A DNA stretch of 64,000 nucleotides from Cristatella mucedo (Eukaryota > Bryozoa > Phylactolaemata > Cristatellidae), in assembly GCA_009760855.2 (NCBI GenBank), contig WPIO01000039.1, forward strand, positions 1,401,001 to 1,465,000. Direction: 5' to 3'. Below the pieces are notes generated by a model. It was given only the letters and a program-made list of their open reading frames with translations, was not told the origin of the DNA and did no database searches. The position numbers were made by a program, and so were the translations under genes. Positions 29,918 to 41,129 of this stretch are shown piece by piece (position 1 is the stretch's first letter; each line of letters starts with the position of its first letter).

Positions 29918-30840
29918 AATGATAACAATAATAATACACTTGATAGCGGGCCCTCAGAGAACTCGATCTCTTTCTAGGCGCTTTACATTTGCTGCCAAGG
30001 GAAATTCGATAGAATGGTGAGTGGTATCATGCTTGATAAACAACATGAGTAACTGGATGCTGTCCTAAATAGGTGCGTTTTAAAGTTCTTTTTTAATGCG
30101 GTCAAGTCAGGGGATGTTATGACGCAAGTCGGGAATGCGTTCCAGGCTTTGGGAACATGCGAGCTAAATGCACGGTCTACAAAGAATTGGAGGTTTGTAC
30201 GAGGTATTGGTAAACTGTTAGATTCCAAAAAGCGGGTGTTGCGATGCTTGGCCTGGTGGGGGAGTAGATCTGAGAGATAGGCTGGAGCTAAGATGAAGGG
30301 ACCTGAAAATGAGCGACAAAACTTTGAAATCGGTCCGATGCATGACTGGTAGCCAGTGCAGGTCGGCGAGGACTCGTGTGATGTGGCAACTGAGACGCTC
30401 ACGACAGACAAGCCTAGCTGCAGAATTTTGCACCAGCTGTAATTGCCCGATTGCAGGCCAGCAAGCAGTGAGTTACAGAAATCAAGGCGGGAGGTCACGA
30501 ATGCATTGACCAACACAGATCTGGTATCCTTATCTAAACAATCCCGAATTTTAGCGATGTTACGTAGCTGAAAGTAGGCAGACTTGACTCTGGGGCTGAA
30601 GTGGTCGTCTAACGAAAGGTCACTTTGGAACGTGACACCTAGATTTCGTGCAGATTCGACAGGAGATATGCTGGCAGAGCCAATTTTGAGCGTTAGCCTT
30701 TCCAATTGTGAACGCCGCGTGGCCGTGTTCGTCAATGGCCGAACGACTGTCGTTAAAAATGGCCCAGCGTCGGTCAAACCGAGGGCCCGTAGCGATGCAT
30801 GGTAACCTTGCAGCTTCCGCAAAAAAGCTCACTGGAACGC
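29918..30840 (-). mobile_element. LINE A fragment (reverse transcriptase C-terminus, 3' tail)
   Basis: A 279 aa minus-strand open frame (29983-30822) covers the C-terminal reverse transcriptase and connection region, including RLTLKIGSASISPVESAR, LGVTFQSDLSLDDHF, FQLRNIAKIRDCLD and NAFVTSRLDFCNSLLAGL. The long open frame makes this one of the younger copies. The 3' UTR is shorter than in other copies, lacking most of the GTCAGCATGC repeat. Its N-terminal half is missing. Confidence 0.8.
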
Positions 30841-30851
30841 AGGATCATCTG

Positions 30852-31185
30852 CCCCCCCCCCCCCGAAGAGGAGTGCTTGCAGTGGCTGAGCCAGGATTTT
30901 CATATACCGGGTAAAACATACACCCTTGCTTTGTAGGGGGGGGGGGAAGACCCGTATAACTTTCATGTAGGCGGGGCAAGACCCGAAACTAATAAAATAC
31001 TAAAGCGTATTGTAATTGTGCTTATTCGACACGAACATGGTGGTTGCTGGTCGAGTAGAATTAAGGCACTATTTCTTCGTTGGTGGTGGACGGAGGAAAT
31101 AGGAATAGGGCGCGGCCCAGGTTGCGGCCCCGCTGTTGCAGGGGCCCAAATGCATCCTTGCCCCCTCTGGCTCCGCCCCAGAGCA
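30852..31185. mobile_element. Possible non-autonomous element with inverted ends and poly-C/poly-G tracts
   Basis: CAGTGGCTGAGCCAGGATTT at 30879 and the inverted-looking CTGGCTCCGCCCCAGAG near 31170 could be imperfect terminal inverted repeats of a small element of about 300 bp. It also contains runs of about 15 C and 12 G. I see no clear target-site duplication, so this is tentative. Confidence 0.3.
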
Positions 31186-31299
31186 CTTGAACGATCTACA
31201 AGCAGCCGGTACGAGCTGGTCAAACACTGTCTCTTACCTTGAACGAGAATAGAAAAAAAGAAAAAGAGAGAGGGAGAGAGAGAGAGAGAAGGAGGTGAG

Positions 31300-32850
31300 A
31301 AAGGACTCGAGGGGAGGGTGAAAGAAAGAGAGGAAGCAGCATGCATTCAAGCGACATCTGGCGGAGAGCTCAGTCGCAGCAGAACGCCCCCCCCCCCCCC
31401 CGACGCTCCTGGAGAGTCAACACCCCCTATCACCTCCACTCCCGCTGTCAGAGAGCCGGCTCTCTGCGCGCATCTCCGCCAGCCGACAGGCGCCGCCTTA
31501 GGTTGCAGCAGCTTGGGAAACGATAATTAGGTCGTTTGGCGTCGAGCGCTTCTCTGACGACTGCATTGAACGCGAGACTCGCGGAAGCCCGCAGGCCGCC
31601 CGCAGGCATCGCGGCCGAAGCGAGACGCGTTGTATTTCAGTAACGGACGCACAGTGGCCGTACAATGGGATTAGGGACCGTGGCCGATTTAACTCCGAAA
31701 GCTAACAATGGGCGGCTATCGGACTATTGTTGAAGTAAATGGGACGTGGCTGAAGGGGCAGGAACCAAATCGGGCGGCAGCTGGCGCTGCTGCCGGTGGG
31801 GTTAATCGCCGGTCGGGCACTGCTCTCCAGCTGACGTCCGGTGATAGGAACGAACGGCGGACGATGGCGGAGAAAGCTCTGAACGGCACCAAGTGGGTTC
31901 TGGACGGAAGCGAGAACTTCGACGCGTTCATGGAGAGTATGGGTAAATTAGCCGAAGCTTCGCGCCGCAGTTTCGTGGGCACAGCGCCACCCTCGGAAGA
32001 GAGTTTCGGAACGCATCTTCCCGCCAAACGGACAGGCCAGGATGCCTGTGCCCAGCGTCAACTCCGCTAGGCGTCGCTTCCGCCTTCAGTTTTCGGAAAG
32101 CGCCCCCCCGCCTTTGGTCTACCGCGAGCGACGCCGCGAGGCGTCGCTTCGGTCTCCGGTCGCTCTCGGTTTTGTGCGGAGACGCTCGTGACTTGGTCCC
32201 CGGATTCCCTCGTCTGCTGCGAGTCGGGCAGCTGGGCGACGCACCGCCAACTGCGGGTCTGGAGGCAGCGCCGCGGGTTCGCGAAACGTGCGTTCGATTA
32301 CGCCGCACGGCGTCCCGTATTTCCGTTCTGTCCTCTACTCGGGCGCGTGTCTCCCCTCCCACGCGATGCTATCCTCTCCCTCGGTCGGCACTGGGGCGCC
32401 ACGTTCCGGTCGCTGCCTCGCGCGCTCCCGGGCTACTCGAAGCAGCCGCCCAGCGGCTTTTCTGGTCGACCCGACGGCTCGCGCGACCATCGGCTGCTCG
32501 CCCAACGCGATGCGGCGTCACCCCCAGGAAGCGCGCCGCGCTTGCCCGCCCGAGGGGCCTCACTCCCGGAGCCGCACGCGGCTGCAGCCGACGGGAGCTA
32601 AGGCACGCTATATCCGCGCGCCGCCGTCGTAAAGTTGCCGGGGTTGATCCGCGCGACGCGCCTGCGCTTCGTTGCCGGCCGTCGCTTCCGCTCGCTCCGC
32701 CTGCGCTGGCTCGCATGAGCGCCGCTAGAGGCGCTCTCCTTACTTACACAGCGCCGCTACGACCCAAAGACTGCGACGCGTTCGTGACTGTCAACGGAGG
32801 GCGCGACGACTGTTGGCGCACGCCTTTCGCACGCTCGGCTTTTGCAGGAG
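31300..32850. promoter_or_regulatory. CpG-dense region around FABP-2 exon 1
   Basis: A GC-rich, CpG-rich block spans the upstream region, exon 1 and intron 1 of FABP-2. It probably includes the promoter. No TATA box is evident. It starts with a polypurine GA tract (31255-31330) and a poly-C run (about 31386-31401). Confidence 0.45.
31864..31942 (+). CDS. FABP-2 exon 1
   Basis: ATG to ATGG|GTAAAT, 79 nt, phase 1. It encodes MAEKALNGTKWVLDG and ENFDAFMESM. Confidence 0.92.
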
Positions 32851-34436
32851 TTAATTTCGTGACGAGGAAAATAGGCAACGCCATTAAAAACCACGAAGAG
32901 TGGAGCATCGATGGAGACGAATGGACAGTTGCTATATTGTCCACGTTCGCGAACAAACGTCTCAAGTTTAAGATCGGAGACGAGTTCGACGACGTCACGC
33001 TGGACGGACGCAAGGTCAAGGTAAGCGAGAAGTCTGCTGAAATCGAGGCTTCGCGCGACCGCACTCGGTACACCAGCTAAGACTCTCCTGCTGCCGACTA
33101 TGGCTCATTCTTTACAGCGGTCCTGAGCTGCTAATTCCACGCTACTCACTACCTCGACTGCTCTCCCGACTTTGCTGTGCTTCCCACTTTCTCTTTGTTG
33201 CGTGAGGTGAAATTTGTGTGCTAAAGAATGCGTACCGAAAGCCCCTTAGGCTGTGAGTTCGCTATAAAAACTCTCCTGCGTAACACCCGCATGGTCTTTA
33301 TGGCTTTGTATATTTATAAACGGAGAGTCGTGACATGATATTGCCGATACAGAGTTGAATATTGGGAAAATTACGGGGCCTTTAGTCGCGACCCACGGCA
33401 TTCCACGAGTGTCCCTCTTTTCTTCTCAATTTATCGCCCAACGCTGCCATAGACCGCACTATGATTCATTAGCGTACTGTCTCGCATTGCCCTTCTTATA
33501 GCACACCGGTATGGTATGCCTGCATATCAGCCAGCTCGTTCTTTCAGTAGGAGTGCGAAGAATCAACAAGGTGGTCGGTAGATGCGTCGAGGACATTTGA
33601 TACTGGCGCGCGTGCACTGAGAAATAGACGGTCGCGTCAATGAGATTGCGATGCATCTCTGCTCGCACGTTGATCTCTGCTCGCACTCAAGTGCCATCAA
33701 TTTCTTCATTTGGTAGAGACTCATTCTCAATAAATTAGCAACCGACCGCAACCTGGACTCCGAAACTCCCGCTTGCTTTTCAAATTACTTATAATAACTG
33801 CTTTAGAAAATGCGATGAAAAAACTGTTCAGACATCTGAGGAAATCGTGTGCTGCTCGAACGGCGCTCAGCTTTTTAAGGTCCCGTGCTTCCGCCGCCCA
33901 CGAGAACGAGCGGGCAGTCATTGTCCGCGCTCGGAGTTTCGAGAGCGGAGCTCCGTGCCCGAGCGCACCCTCGCTGCTCGCTGAGAATTGTAGCCGTAAT
34001 GTGTGTGCATGTGTGTGTGTGTGTATGCACGCACGCATTTTTGTATTTAGACCACTTTCAAGTTGGATGGGGACAAACTGGTGCAGGCGCATGTGGGAAA
34101 ACCGCACGACAGCTTAATCACTCGCCAGGTGTGCGGAGACATTCTCACCGTGGTAAGTTCACGCCAAGTGCACGCGACTACGTCACTTGCTGCGACTGCT
34201 CTGGCACTGTCACCAGGTCGAGATGTTGCACACAGCAGCAGTCAAACTTGACCCTTCTTACTGCGTTTTGGTTGCTGACGTACCTTGCGTCCAAAGGACA
34301 ACCGGTGGCAGACCGGCAAGCGAGGCAACGAATGCTTGTCTGAATGATGATGGGCATTATGTTTACGTTGCAGACGTATACCATCCCGGACATACCGGAG
34401 GCTACGTGCGTGAGAACGTACAAGCGGACTAACTAG
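31864..34436 (+). CDS. Fatty acid-binding protein-like, paralog 2 (FABP-2), four exons
   Basis: Intracellular lipid-binding family member, 138 residues. Exons are 31864-31942, 32848-33020, 34051-34152 and 34374-34436, with phases 1, 0 and 0 and GT-AG borders throughout. This is the most compact gene of the group (introns 0.9, 1.0 and 0.2 kb). The N-terminus ENFDAFMESMG, then VNFVTRKIGNAI, KNHEEWSIDGDEW, EFDDVTLDGRKVK, the ITRQ arginine and the C-terminal CVRTYKRTN show the family. The frame stays open upstream to an ATG at 31708, which would add 52 residues. I chose 31864 because it matches the start of the paralogs and the normal family start. It is very close to FABP-3 (about 44 of 57 residues alike in exon 2), which suggests a recent duplication. 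Confidence 0.93.
32848..33020 (+). CDS. FABP-2 exon 2
   Basis: The acceptor CTTTTGCAG and donor AAG|GTAAGC bound 173 nt. It encodes VNFVTRKIGNAIKNHEEW and FKIGDEFDDVTLDGRKVK. Confidence 0.93.
33070..33335 (+). mobile_element. LINE B 3' end fragment
   Basis: It has the same order of blocks as the 44870 copy: CTGCTGCCGACTATGGCTCA, CAGCGGTCCTGAGCTGC, GTACCGAAAGCCCCTTAGGC and CTCTCCTGCGTAACACCC. It lies in FABP-2 intron 2, 50 bp after exon 2. Confidence 0.8.
33340..34045. other. FABP-2 intron 2, nothing recognised
   Basis: Intron sequence ending with a short (GT)n run at about 34005-34025. Confidence 0.5.
34051..34152 (+). CDS. FABP-2 exon 3
   Basis: The acceptor TTGTATTTAG and donor GTG|GTAAGT bound 102 nt. 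It encodes TTFKLDGDKLVQ and KPHDSLITRQVCGDILTV. Confidence 0.93.
34374..34436 (+). CDS. FABP-2 exon 4
   Basis: The acceptor TTACGTTGCAG and stop TAG bound 63 nt. It encodes TYTIPDIPEATCVRTYKRTN, with the Arg-x-Tyr motif. Confidence 0.93.
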   Translation, partial: TYTIPDIPEATCVRTYKRTN

Positions 34437-34499
34437 ATCTGCCGTCCTGCAGCTTGCGCAGCATTTTGTCTCTGCCAGGCTCTGTACGCGTCTTTGAAT

Positions 34500-34505
34500 G
34501 ATAAA
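34500..34505 (+). promoter_or_regulatory. Candidate FABP-2 polyadenylation signal (GATAAA variant)
   Basis: GATAAA lies 64 bases after the FABP-2 stop. No AATAAA is seen in that range. This variant hexamer is known to work in animals, but weakly. Confidence 0.35.
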
Positions 34506-34589
34506 GAACAAACATAGATCAATACAGCGCTTTCTCTTAGCGCATACAAAGAAGCGACCCACCAATTCCGTCTATTCCAAAGGTCACTT

Positions 34590-34768
34590 GGCTACCGAGC
34601 CCTGGGTGTAAGCCCAGGCATAATGTGCTTGCTCTTCCCCTCCCCCCCCCGTCACGTGGCTACGAGTCCTGCTGGCAGCAGGTAACCCTTTGTTATTCAC
34701 TGCAAGCGGCGGTCGTAGCCATTGCGTCTATTCGACCGCAATACAAATGAGGCCTTTAGATCAGCCGA
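34590..34768 (+). mobile_element. SINE-1 copy (tRNA-derived), with poly-C insertion
   Basis: The head GCCCTGGGTGTAAGCCCAGG and a poly-C run precede GTCACGTGGCTACGAGTCCTG, then the body CACTGCAAGCGGCGGTCGTA and the end GAGGCCTTTAGATCAGC. The B box is diverged. Confidence 0.6.
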
Positions 34769-34769
34769 C

Positions 34770-35130
34770 CGTCGTTTTAACTGTGCTTGCTTTAACTAGT
34801 CACAGATTTTTTATCCGGGTGCCCGGCAATGCGGATGCACCTGCAAGGGCACAGCATGAGTCCGCGTCAGCAACATTTTGCTTACTGCTTTGGTTCTTAC
34901 TCATCCAGTGAAGCGATTACTTTTCTAGACTGTGCGAAGACTGAGCCGCATTCGTTAGAATTCGAGTTCTAAAGGCAGTCAACAATCGGATATTATTATC
35001 AGAACTTTTCCGTGCGAGTTTCAGGTAGTCCTTTCTCTGCGATGGCCCTACTAGGTGGGCGGTGAGGTTCTGATAACGAATGTCATCTTATTCGGAACTC
35101 ACGAGCGCCAAAGAGGAAATTCTGTAAATT
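34770..35130. other. Intergenic, nothing recognised
   Basis: No recognised element. Confidence 0.5.
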
Positions 35131-35137
35131 AACTTGG

Positions 35138-35285
35138 TAGCCTCTTTTATATAGTGACAGAAGAGCCTTCACGTCTATCAGTGAGCTTGAAGTAGACAAT
35201 AAAGGATCGCCAACTGCAGGACTCGAACCTACGATCTGGGTGACGAAAAAGCGAGCACCTTACCACCTGGGCTAAGACCCAGGGG
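35138..35285 (-). mobile_element. SINE-1 copy (tRNA-derived), inverted
   Basis: In reverse complement this carries a tRNA-like head, the B box GGTTCGAGTCCTGCAG, GGCGATCCTTTATTG and CACTATATAAAAGAGGC. It lies 370 bp from the direct copy at 34590. Confidence 0.75.
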
Positions 35286-35289
35286 CGTA

Positions 35290-35640
35290 TAGCTCAGCGA
35301 CTAGATTTTGTGGGACCTCAAATTACCTAGAAAATCTAGGGCAGCTGCTATTAAGAAAGAGTAAATTAGATTTCAGGAAACAATCTTGTCTACTTTTACC
35401 AATTAGCCGCAGGAGTGAGTCGAGTCTTTGCCCGTTGTTATGGCAAACTTCGAGTGCTCGTTTCCCATAAGGCCGTGCTACACGAAAGCAAATAAAAGAG
35501 GCTGTTTCGCCCAAGTGTGGAGCGGCTGTAATCTTGCGGAGAATCGCCATAAGCTACGGAGCAAAGGCTCACCTCAGCCGTGCAACTGGCTGCGTGTGGG
35601 AAACGGCAGACCAGCTGAACTAATCATAGATTGAAACTTC
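35290..35640. other. Intergenic, nothing recognised
   Basis: No recognised element. Confidence 0.45.
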
Positions 35641-35644
35641 AAAC

Positions 35645-36912
35645 CTTGCTAGTAATTTCCAGTCTGGTTTTCAAGATAATCAATCCACAGAGTCAGCATT
35701 GCTTTGGGTGCATAGCGACCTACTTAGAAATGTAGAGACTTAAGTTGGGCGGCCTCTCTGCTCGTTTTACTCGATCTTTCGGCAGCTTTTGATGCTATCG
35801 ATCACCAAGTCCTTCTTGAGCGCCTCTCATCTCGCCTGGGCATCGCTGGCACTGCATTGCTATGGTCACGTGTTATCACATTGGGAGACTCCAGAGTATT
35901 GATGTGAATGGATAAAGACCACCCGAGGAACTTCTGCAATATTGGGTACCTCATGGTTCTCCTCTGGGCCTCGTTCTTTTAATGGTTTATACTCTCCCTC
36001 TTGCCGATGTGACTGCCAAGCACAATCTAGGCTTTCACTTGTATGTGGATGACACTCAGTTGCACCTTTGCTTTGATCTTTCCCAATCTTGCGTCACATA
36101 AAATTCTCTAAACTCCCTTGCTGCATCTATTGATGACATCCACACATGGATGACAGCAAACTTTCTGAAACTAGATGATTATAAAATAAACTTCCTAGTT
36201 ATGGGCAAACCAAATGTGATTCAGAAATTAGAAAGGCTAACGCTCAAAATTGACTCTGCCAGCATATCTCCTTTCGAATATGCACGACATCTAGGAATCA
36301 TGTTCCAAAGTGACCTCTCGTTAGACGACCACGTCAGCTCCTCAGTCAAGTCTGCCTACTTTCAGCTTCATAACATTGCTAAAATTTGCGTTTGTTTAGA
36401 TAAAGATACCGCGTCTAAGTTGATCCATGCATTTGTGACATCCCGACTTGATTTCTGAAACTCACTTCTTGCTGTTCTACCGGCACGTGAAAACGGGCGA
36501 TTACAGCTGGTGTAAAACTCCGCAGCTAAGCTTGTCTGTCGTGAGCGTCGCAGTTGCCACATCACACCACTTCTCAGCACTGGCTACCAGTCAAGCCAAG
36601 GATCGATTTCAAGGTTTTGTCGCTCACTTTTAGGTCACTTCATTCTTTTGCTCCAGCCTACCTATAAGATCTACTCCCCCACCAGGCTAAGCCTCGTACT
36701 ACCCTCTTTTCAGAAACTAACTGTTTACCTATACCTCGTACAAATCTCTAATCCTTTCGAGACCGTGCCTTTAGTTTGGATGCTCACAAAGCCTGGAACT
36801 CACTTCTGACTATGCATTCAATCGTGCTTCCTTTGCAGCAAATGTAAAGCGCCGTGAAAGAGATCGAGTTCACTGAGGGCGCCGGTATACCAAATGTATT
36901 ATTGTTGTTTTT
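35645..36912 (+). mobile_element. LINE A fragment (reverse transcriptase and 3' tail), plus strand
   Basis: Pieces in several frames follow the reverse transcriptase order: the QSGFQDNQSTESALLWVHSD region, [15 protein letters not shown], a YVDD catalytic box near 36040-36055, then MTANFLKLDDYKINFLVMGK and FVTSRLDF (open frame 36150-36458). The 3' end has the tail hairpin and an ATT-rich stretch at 36850-36912. Frameshifts and stops make it non-functional. Confidence 0.8.
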
Positions 36913-36959
36913 ATTTTTTTATTATGATTAAATGCCAGCATTTTAAGTAGGCCAACGAC

Positions 36960-38370
36960 TCGCTGTTTACTAGCCGGTACAGAACCGATACGGATCGGCG
37001 CAATTACGTTGCCGCACCTCAGCAACGACCTGGCATGCCCACGGAAAATATTTATACGGACACTAACTACTTAAGGCAAAGGTTTTTGCTGTCAACTGAG
37101 GCTTTCCATGTTATCTCGTTCTTGTATATTTTAGAATGTGATCTGTCTTGACCCTTTTTCTAATAATACGTAAATTTCTAATGGACTCTTTTGGTCGAAG
37201 CGTGGTTTTAGGCCGTTTAAAACCAGTCCACATTTCACTTGCAATGGTTGGCAAAGCAATTGTTCCTCCAATGGTCGAGCAGACTTATACGCACCAAAAA
37301 AAAATAGAATGGACAAAAAAGATTTGCCCCTAATTGCATGGAGATTGAAAAGCCTAGTTGGCTTGCCAAATAGATAGAGAGCCTTCGAACTTCGAGCCCG
37401 TGAAAATAATGATCACAAAAACTTAGCCGAGGCTGTAAAATTTAGCGTCTTGCTTCCAAAAAGCAGCTGAAATGTAGTGCACTCAACGTAACGCAGGCCA
37501 GTCATTTGACCTTGACAATGGCTGCTAAGACTTACGGTTTCCGAATTGTGATGAATAAAGACCGCATGTACCACAACAATCTTTGAATAGACAGCATAGT
37601 TATGTCAAACATTGGACAGCTATTTTCCAATGACGTGCAACTCTAGATACAGAGTCTGGACTTTGAGCGCACGGATTGGCTCCTTATGCTGTGGCCGAAT
37701 TTGATTGGCTCTCGCGCCCTCATCGCCACCGTTCCTTCCCGAATTTGTATTCCGCTACGACGACTCACTATATTTTCTCGAAGCCCAAGTTACACCATTA
37801 TTAATCTTTAGAAACGAATGCTCACCGATTTAGTCGAAAACAATGAGAGATAGTGCCGGCCTATACAATCTCCATGCGTTTCAGCAAGGTAGTTTGATAG
37901 AACGAGATGAATTGCAAAAGACATCACTGTTGAAATAAACTGGAGCATGTCGTAGTTAAAGGAGTTTATTGCACAAAAAAATTGAAATGAAATAAAAAAA
38001 CTTTAGCAGCGTGTTTCCCCTCCACGATTTTTTTTACAATTACGAGAAGCCTTTTGGGCATTGACCCCGACAAGTTCTCACGCACTTCAGACGTGATTAT
38101 CTACCAATTTTTCTGCAGAAGTTAAAGTAATTCATTTCAAATTAAGTCCACACCGTGTATGCTATGAGCTGACAGAATACCAACATTCTCAACTATGCTC
38201 GCTCAAGTAGCGTTCTGCATTTATCATCCCCTGCACCCGGTGCAAGGTCGCTATACCAGCAGTGCTGAAGCACACGTCGCACCAGTACCCTACTACAAAC
38301 GTATTTCGCCGTCTTTTAGGGGAAAAAACAACTAGACACGCTTTCTTCTTTTGAATCTACACTCGACGAG
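36960..38370. other. Intergenic, nothing recognised
   Basis: A/T-rich sequence with no recognised gene or repeat. Confidence 0.5.
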
Positions 38371-38479
38371 TGACCCGCGAGGTAGCAAGGATGGTGAACT
38401 TAGATTCGTAGTCCACGAAACCTTACTCCACTCAGCTGGAGTCCGATCCCTATTTAAGATTAGGAGCTGCCTTCCACGG

Positions 38480-38700
38480 TGGCTTGCAAAAATTCAACCC
38501 GCTCGTTAGTTTTGTCTCGGCTAGAGTATTGTAACTCCCTTTTTTTTCTGGGCTACTGAAAAAGCCACCAGGCCACTGCAGCTAGTGACAAATATGGCTT
38601 CAGGGCTAGTTTACCAATCCCAGAGGTGCGACCATGTGTCTACTTAGCCTAAAGAGCTTGAATGGCCCGTTGATCAACGGATTCAGAGTAGAGTGTTATG
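38480..38700 (+). mobile_element. LINE B coding fragment (reverse transcriptase C-terminus)
   Basis: Broken frames read SARVLYCNSLF, then ATRPLQLVTNMASGLVYQSQ, which aligns with the copy at 59900-60000 (NMAAWLVFKSQRFEHVSRLL). Confidence 0.65.
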
Positions 38701-39120
38701 GTTCTTAAGGCTGCGCATTTGGGAGAGATAATTTTCAATACCCCGAAGGGCACTTAAAGTCCAGATTGAGTAAGATCCGCATGGAGTCATAACTATAGAA
38801 TTTGGTTATAAGAGGATCTGACCGGATGCAATCGTCGGAGAAAATGTGACTCTATTTTTGGTTGGGCCATGCACATTAGCCACGAGAGGAGATGAATCAG
38901 CTAGTGTAAGAAATTTGGCACTTCAGGGTTCAGTCAGTTGCGTCATCGAAATGGATGTTAAAGTTAACCGGTACGAAGAGGTGATGATTTATAGAAAAAG
39001 AATCAAAATGAATTCTCAAAATCTTAAATTAAATCAAGACTCGATACCTGGAGGGCGAAAAATCGCTGCCACCATGCGTACTTTGCCGTTTGAAGGAGGC
39101 AGGAGATTTGAATGATTTTG
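38700..39120 (-). mobile_element. LINE A fragment (endonuclease region), decayed
   Basis: GGGCCATGCACATTAGCCAC and nearby blocks align with 24640-24860 of the long LINE A copy in the same orientation. It is strongly decayed. Confidence 0.5.
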
Positions 39121-39202
39121 CGTATAGAGGACTGACTACGTTTTACAAACGGACAGGAGCGAGTGACAACGGCTGAAACAAAACCAGCTCGTATCTCGAT
39201 CT

Positions 39203-39205
<3 letters not shown>

Positions 39206-39277
<72 letters not shown>

Positions 39278-39290
39278 ATATATAATATAT
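39206..39290. repeat. (TA)n microsatellite
   Basis: About 66 bp of uninterrupted TA and a TAATA-interrupted end. Confidence 0.97.
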
Positions 39291-39536
39291 CGGAGAAGAA
39301 GAACCCAGCAGAGATGGCGTCGCCTACGGTCCGGAATCCAATCTTTTTCAGCTTCAGGTCTCGGTTTCAGCAGCTATTATGCAAGGGTGTCCGTCACGAA
39401 TCGCTTAGCCTATCATTAGAGGGCTATGGCACATGTGCGCACGAACTCCATCGGGTAACTTTGAGCGTGGCTACCGCAGTCGTAGCCGGCCTGATGGTAA
39501 CCAAGTCAGAGTGACTCGCTGCAGTGCTTGGGGGAC

Positions 39537-39538
<2 letters not shown>

Positions 39539-39602
<64 letters not shown>
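39539..39602. repeat. (GA)n microsatellite
   Basis: About 32 uninterrupted GA units. The open frames through it on both strands are artefacts. Confidence 0.97.
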
Positions 39603-39604
<2 letters not shown>

Positions 39605-39607
<3 letters not shown>

Positions 39608-41125
39608 CTGGGCAGCTAGCTAGCGACGATTCGGGAAACGCCGAAGCGAGACGTGTCACTTGACCCGTTTCTCGATACGTGCTGGCTTCCCGATGGGAGA
39701 TTGCCAATTTCTCGGGCCCTGGCAGAGGCGTGCAGAGATGCATTCGAGCGATAATGGCGAAACGTAATAGGCACGCACGATCGCGACGAATCGCACGACC
39801 ACCGATCTGTCGGTGCGAAGCTTTCGTGGCAGGCTGCACGAGTGCGCCAGCACAGGCCGACGCGGATCGACGCGGGTGGTTCGGAGCTCTTGCGAGCTCG
39901 TGCCGCCTGACCGACTGGCGCAAGAGGCGAGCATTTAGATGCTCACAATTTCCTTCGTTCGATGAGCCGATATGGTTTTAGTGCGCCTTGGCTGCATCCG
40001 TGTTCGCATGTAACGCTTGAGAGAAGCTCAATTTTCGAAATACTCCGCGACAGTCCGAGTACTTTGACGGCGCTTGGTGAACTTCTAAGAGGAGCTCTAG
40101 AGCCGCTACACCGTGCTAGAAATGTTTTCGCTGAGCTGGCTGTCGTCGCAAATGTCTTTGGGCATTTCGTATTCAGCGAATGTAGCCATTGGAGCGGATG
40201 TGGCGGCGGCTGAGGTCGGACTGGTGGCGCCGTCTATTCTCCCGGGCAGCATCTCTCTGGCCACTCTTATCTCGTCCCGTGCGTTGGCTCGCTGCCAGCT
40301 TTGCGCGCTGCCAGCTTCACTCGCTGCCAGCTTTGCGCGCTCAATGTGTCTAACTTGCAGGTATTTGGATATTCAGGCGGATACCTTGCCGTACTGCTTT
40401 CTTATGCTGGTCTGCCGAATTGTTTCTATAGGAATCCGAAGCGATTCAGCCCAAGTCGAACGCTAGCCCACGTCAGACAGACATGAACTGGCACTTTCTT
40501 ATCGACGCGAGATGGACACCAGTGCGACGGTTGGATATGCAGTACAATTAGACCATTTGCCACAAATGTACAAATTTTCCCAATCTACATTGGTTTTGAT
40601 GCGTAAATTTATTTTACATAGATGCACATATTTTTGACAATAGTGCACGTTGAAGTTTTTTGACAGCTGGTAGTCTAACTGGTGCTGCCATTCAATTCAA
40701 GTTCCTGGGTGAAAACATTCTCGGTGAAGTAAAAAGCACATAGCGCATTTGTTTTGCCAAGCAGGATGTTAATATTTTGTCTGTGAAAAATTGGAGAATG
40801 AAAAATGCTGTGCTGACCTCATTTTTATTAAAATAGCGCAATGCCTAAAAGCGTGCCGGCTCAATCTTTTTAGCTGGCGGCTTGTTGCTCCGCTTACTGC
40901 TGCCGACGACGCTTCTCGAATTCCTTCGACCTTCGACCTTTTGCTCGATGCCTCCAAAGGGCTGGCAAGTACCGCCGGAGAGTGATGCGGTGATAAACTG
41001 AATACTAGACTCGCTACCGGCGGCCCCAGACAGGAATAAATGCGTACCGGAGAGCTCGATCGGTCAGCAAAAGCGACGCCTTTAGTGACTCTCCCTGCGA
41101 CGAGCAGTCCGCCGCCGCTGAAGGG
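39605..41125. other. Intergenic, nothing recognised
   Basis: Moderately GC-rich; no recognised gene. A short tandem of GCTCGCTGCCAGCTTTGCGC-like units lies at about 40285-40345. Confidence 0.5.
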
Positions 41126-41129
41126 ATCG

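Noticed and set aside
32172-33080. 302 aa open frame before and through FABP-2 exon 2
   Set aside because: The exon 2 part is real, but the upstream 220 residues are Arg/Ala-rich translation of a CpG-dense intron with no family similarity. The exon 2 acceptor is well placed.
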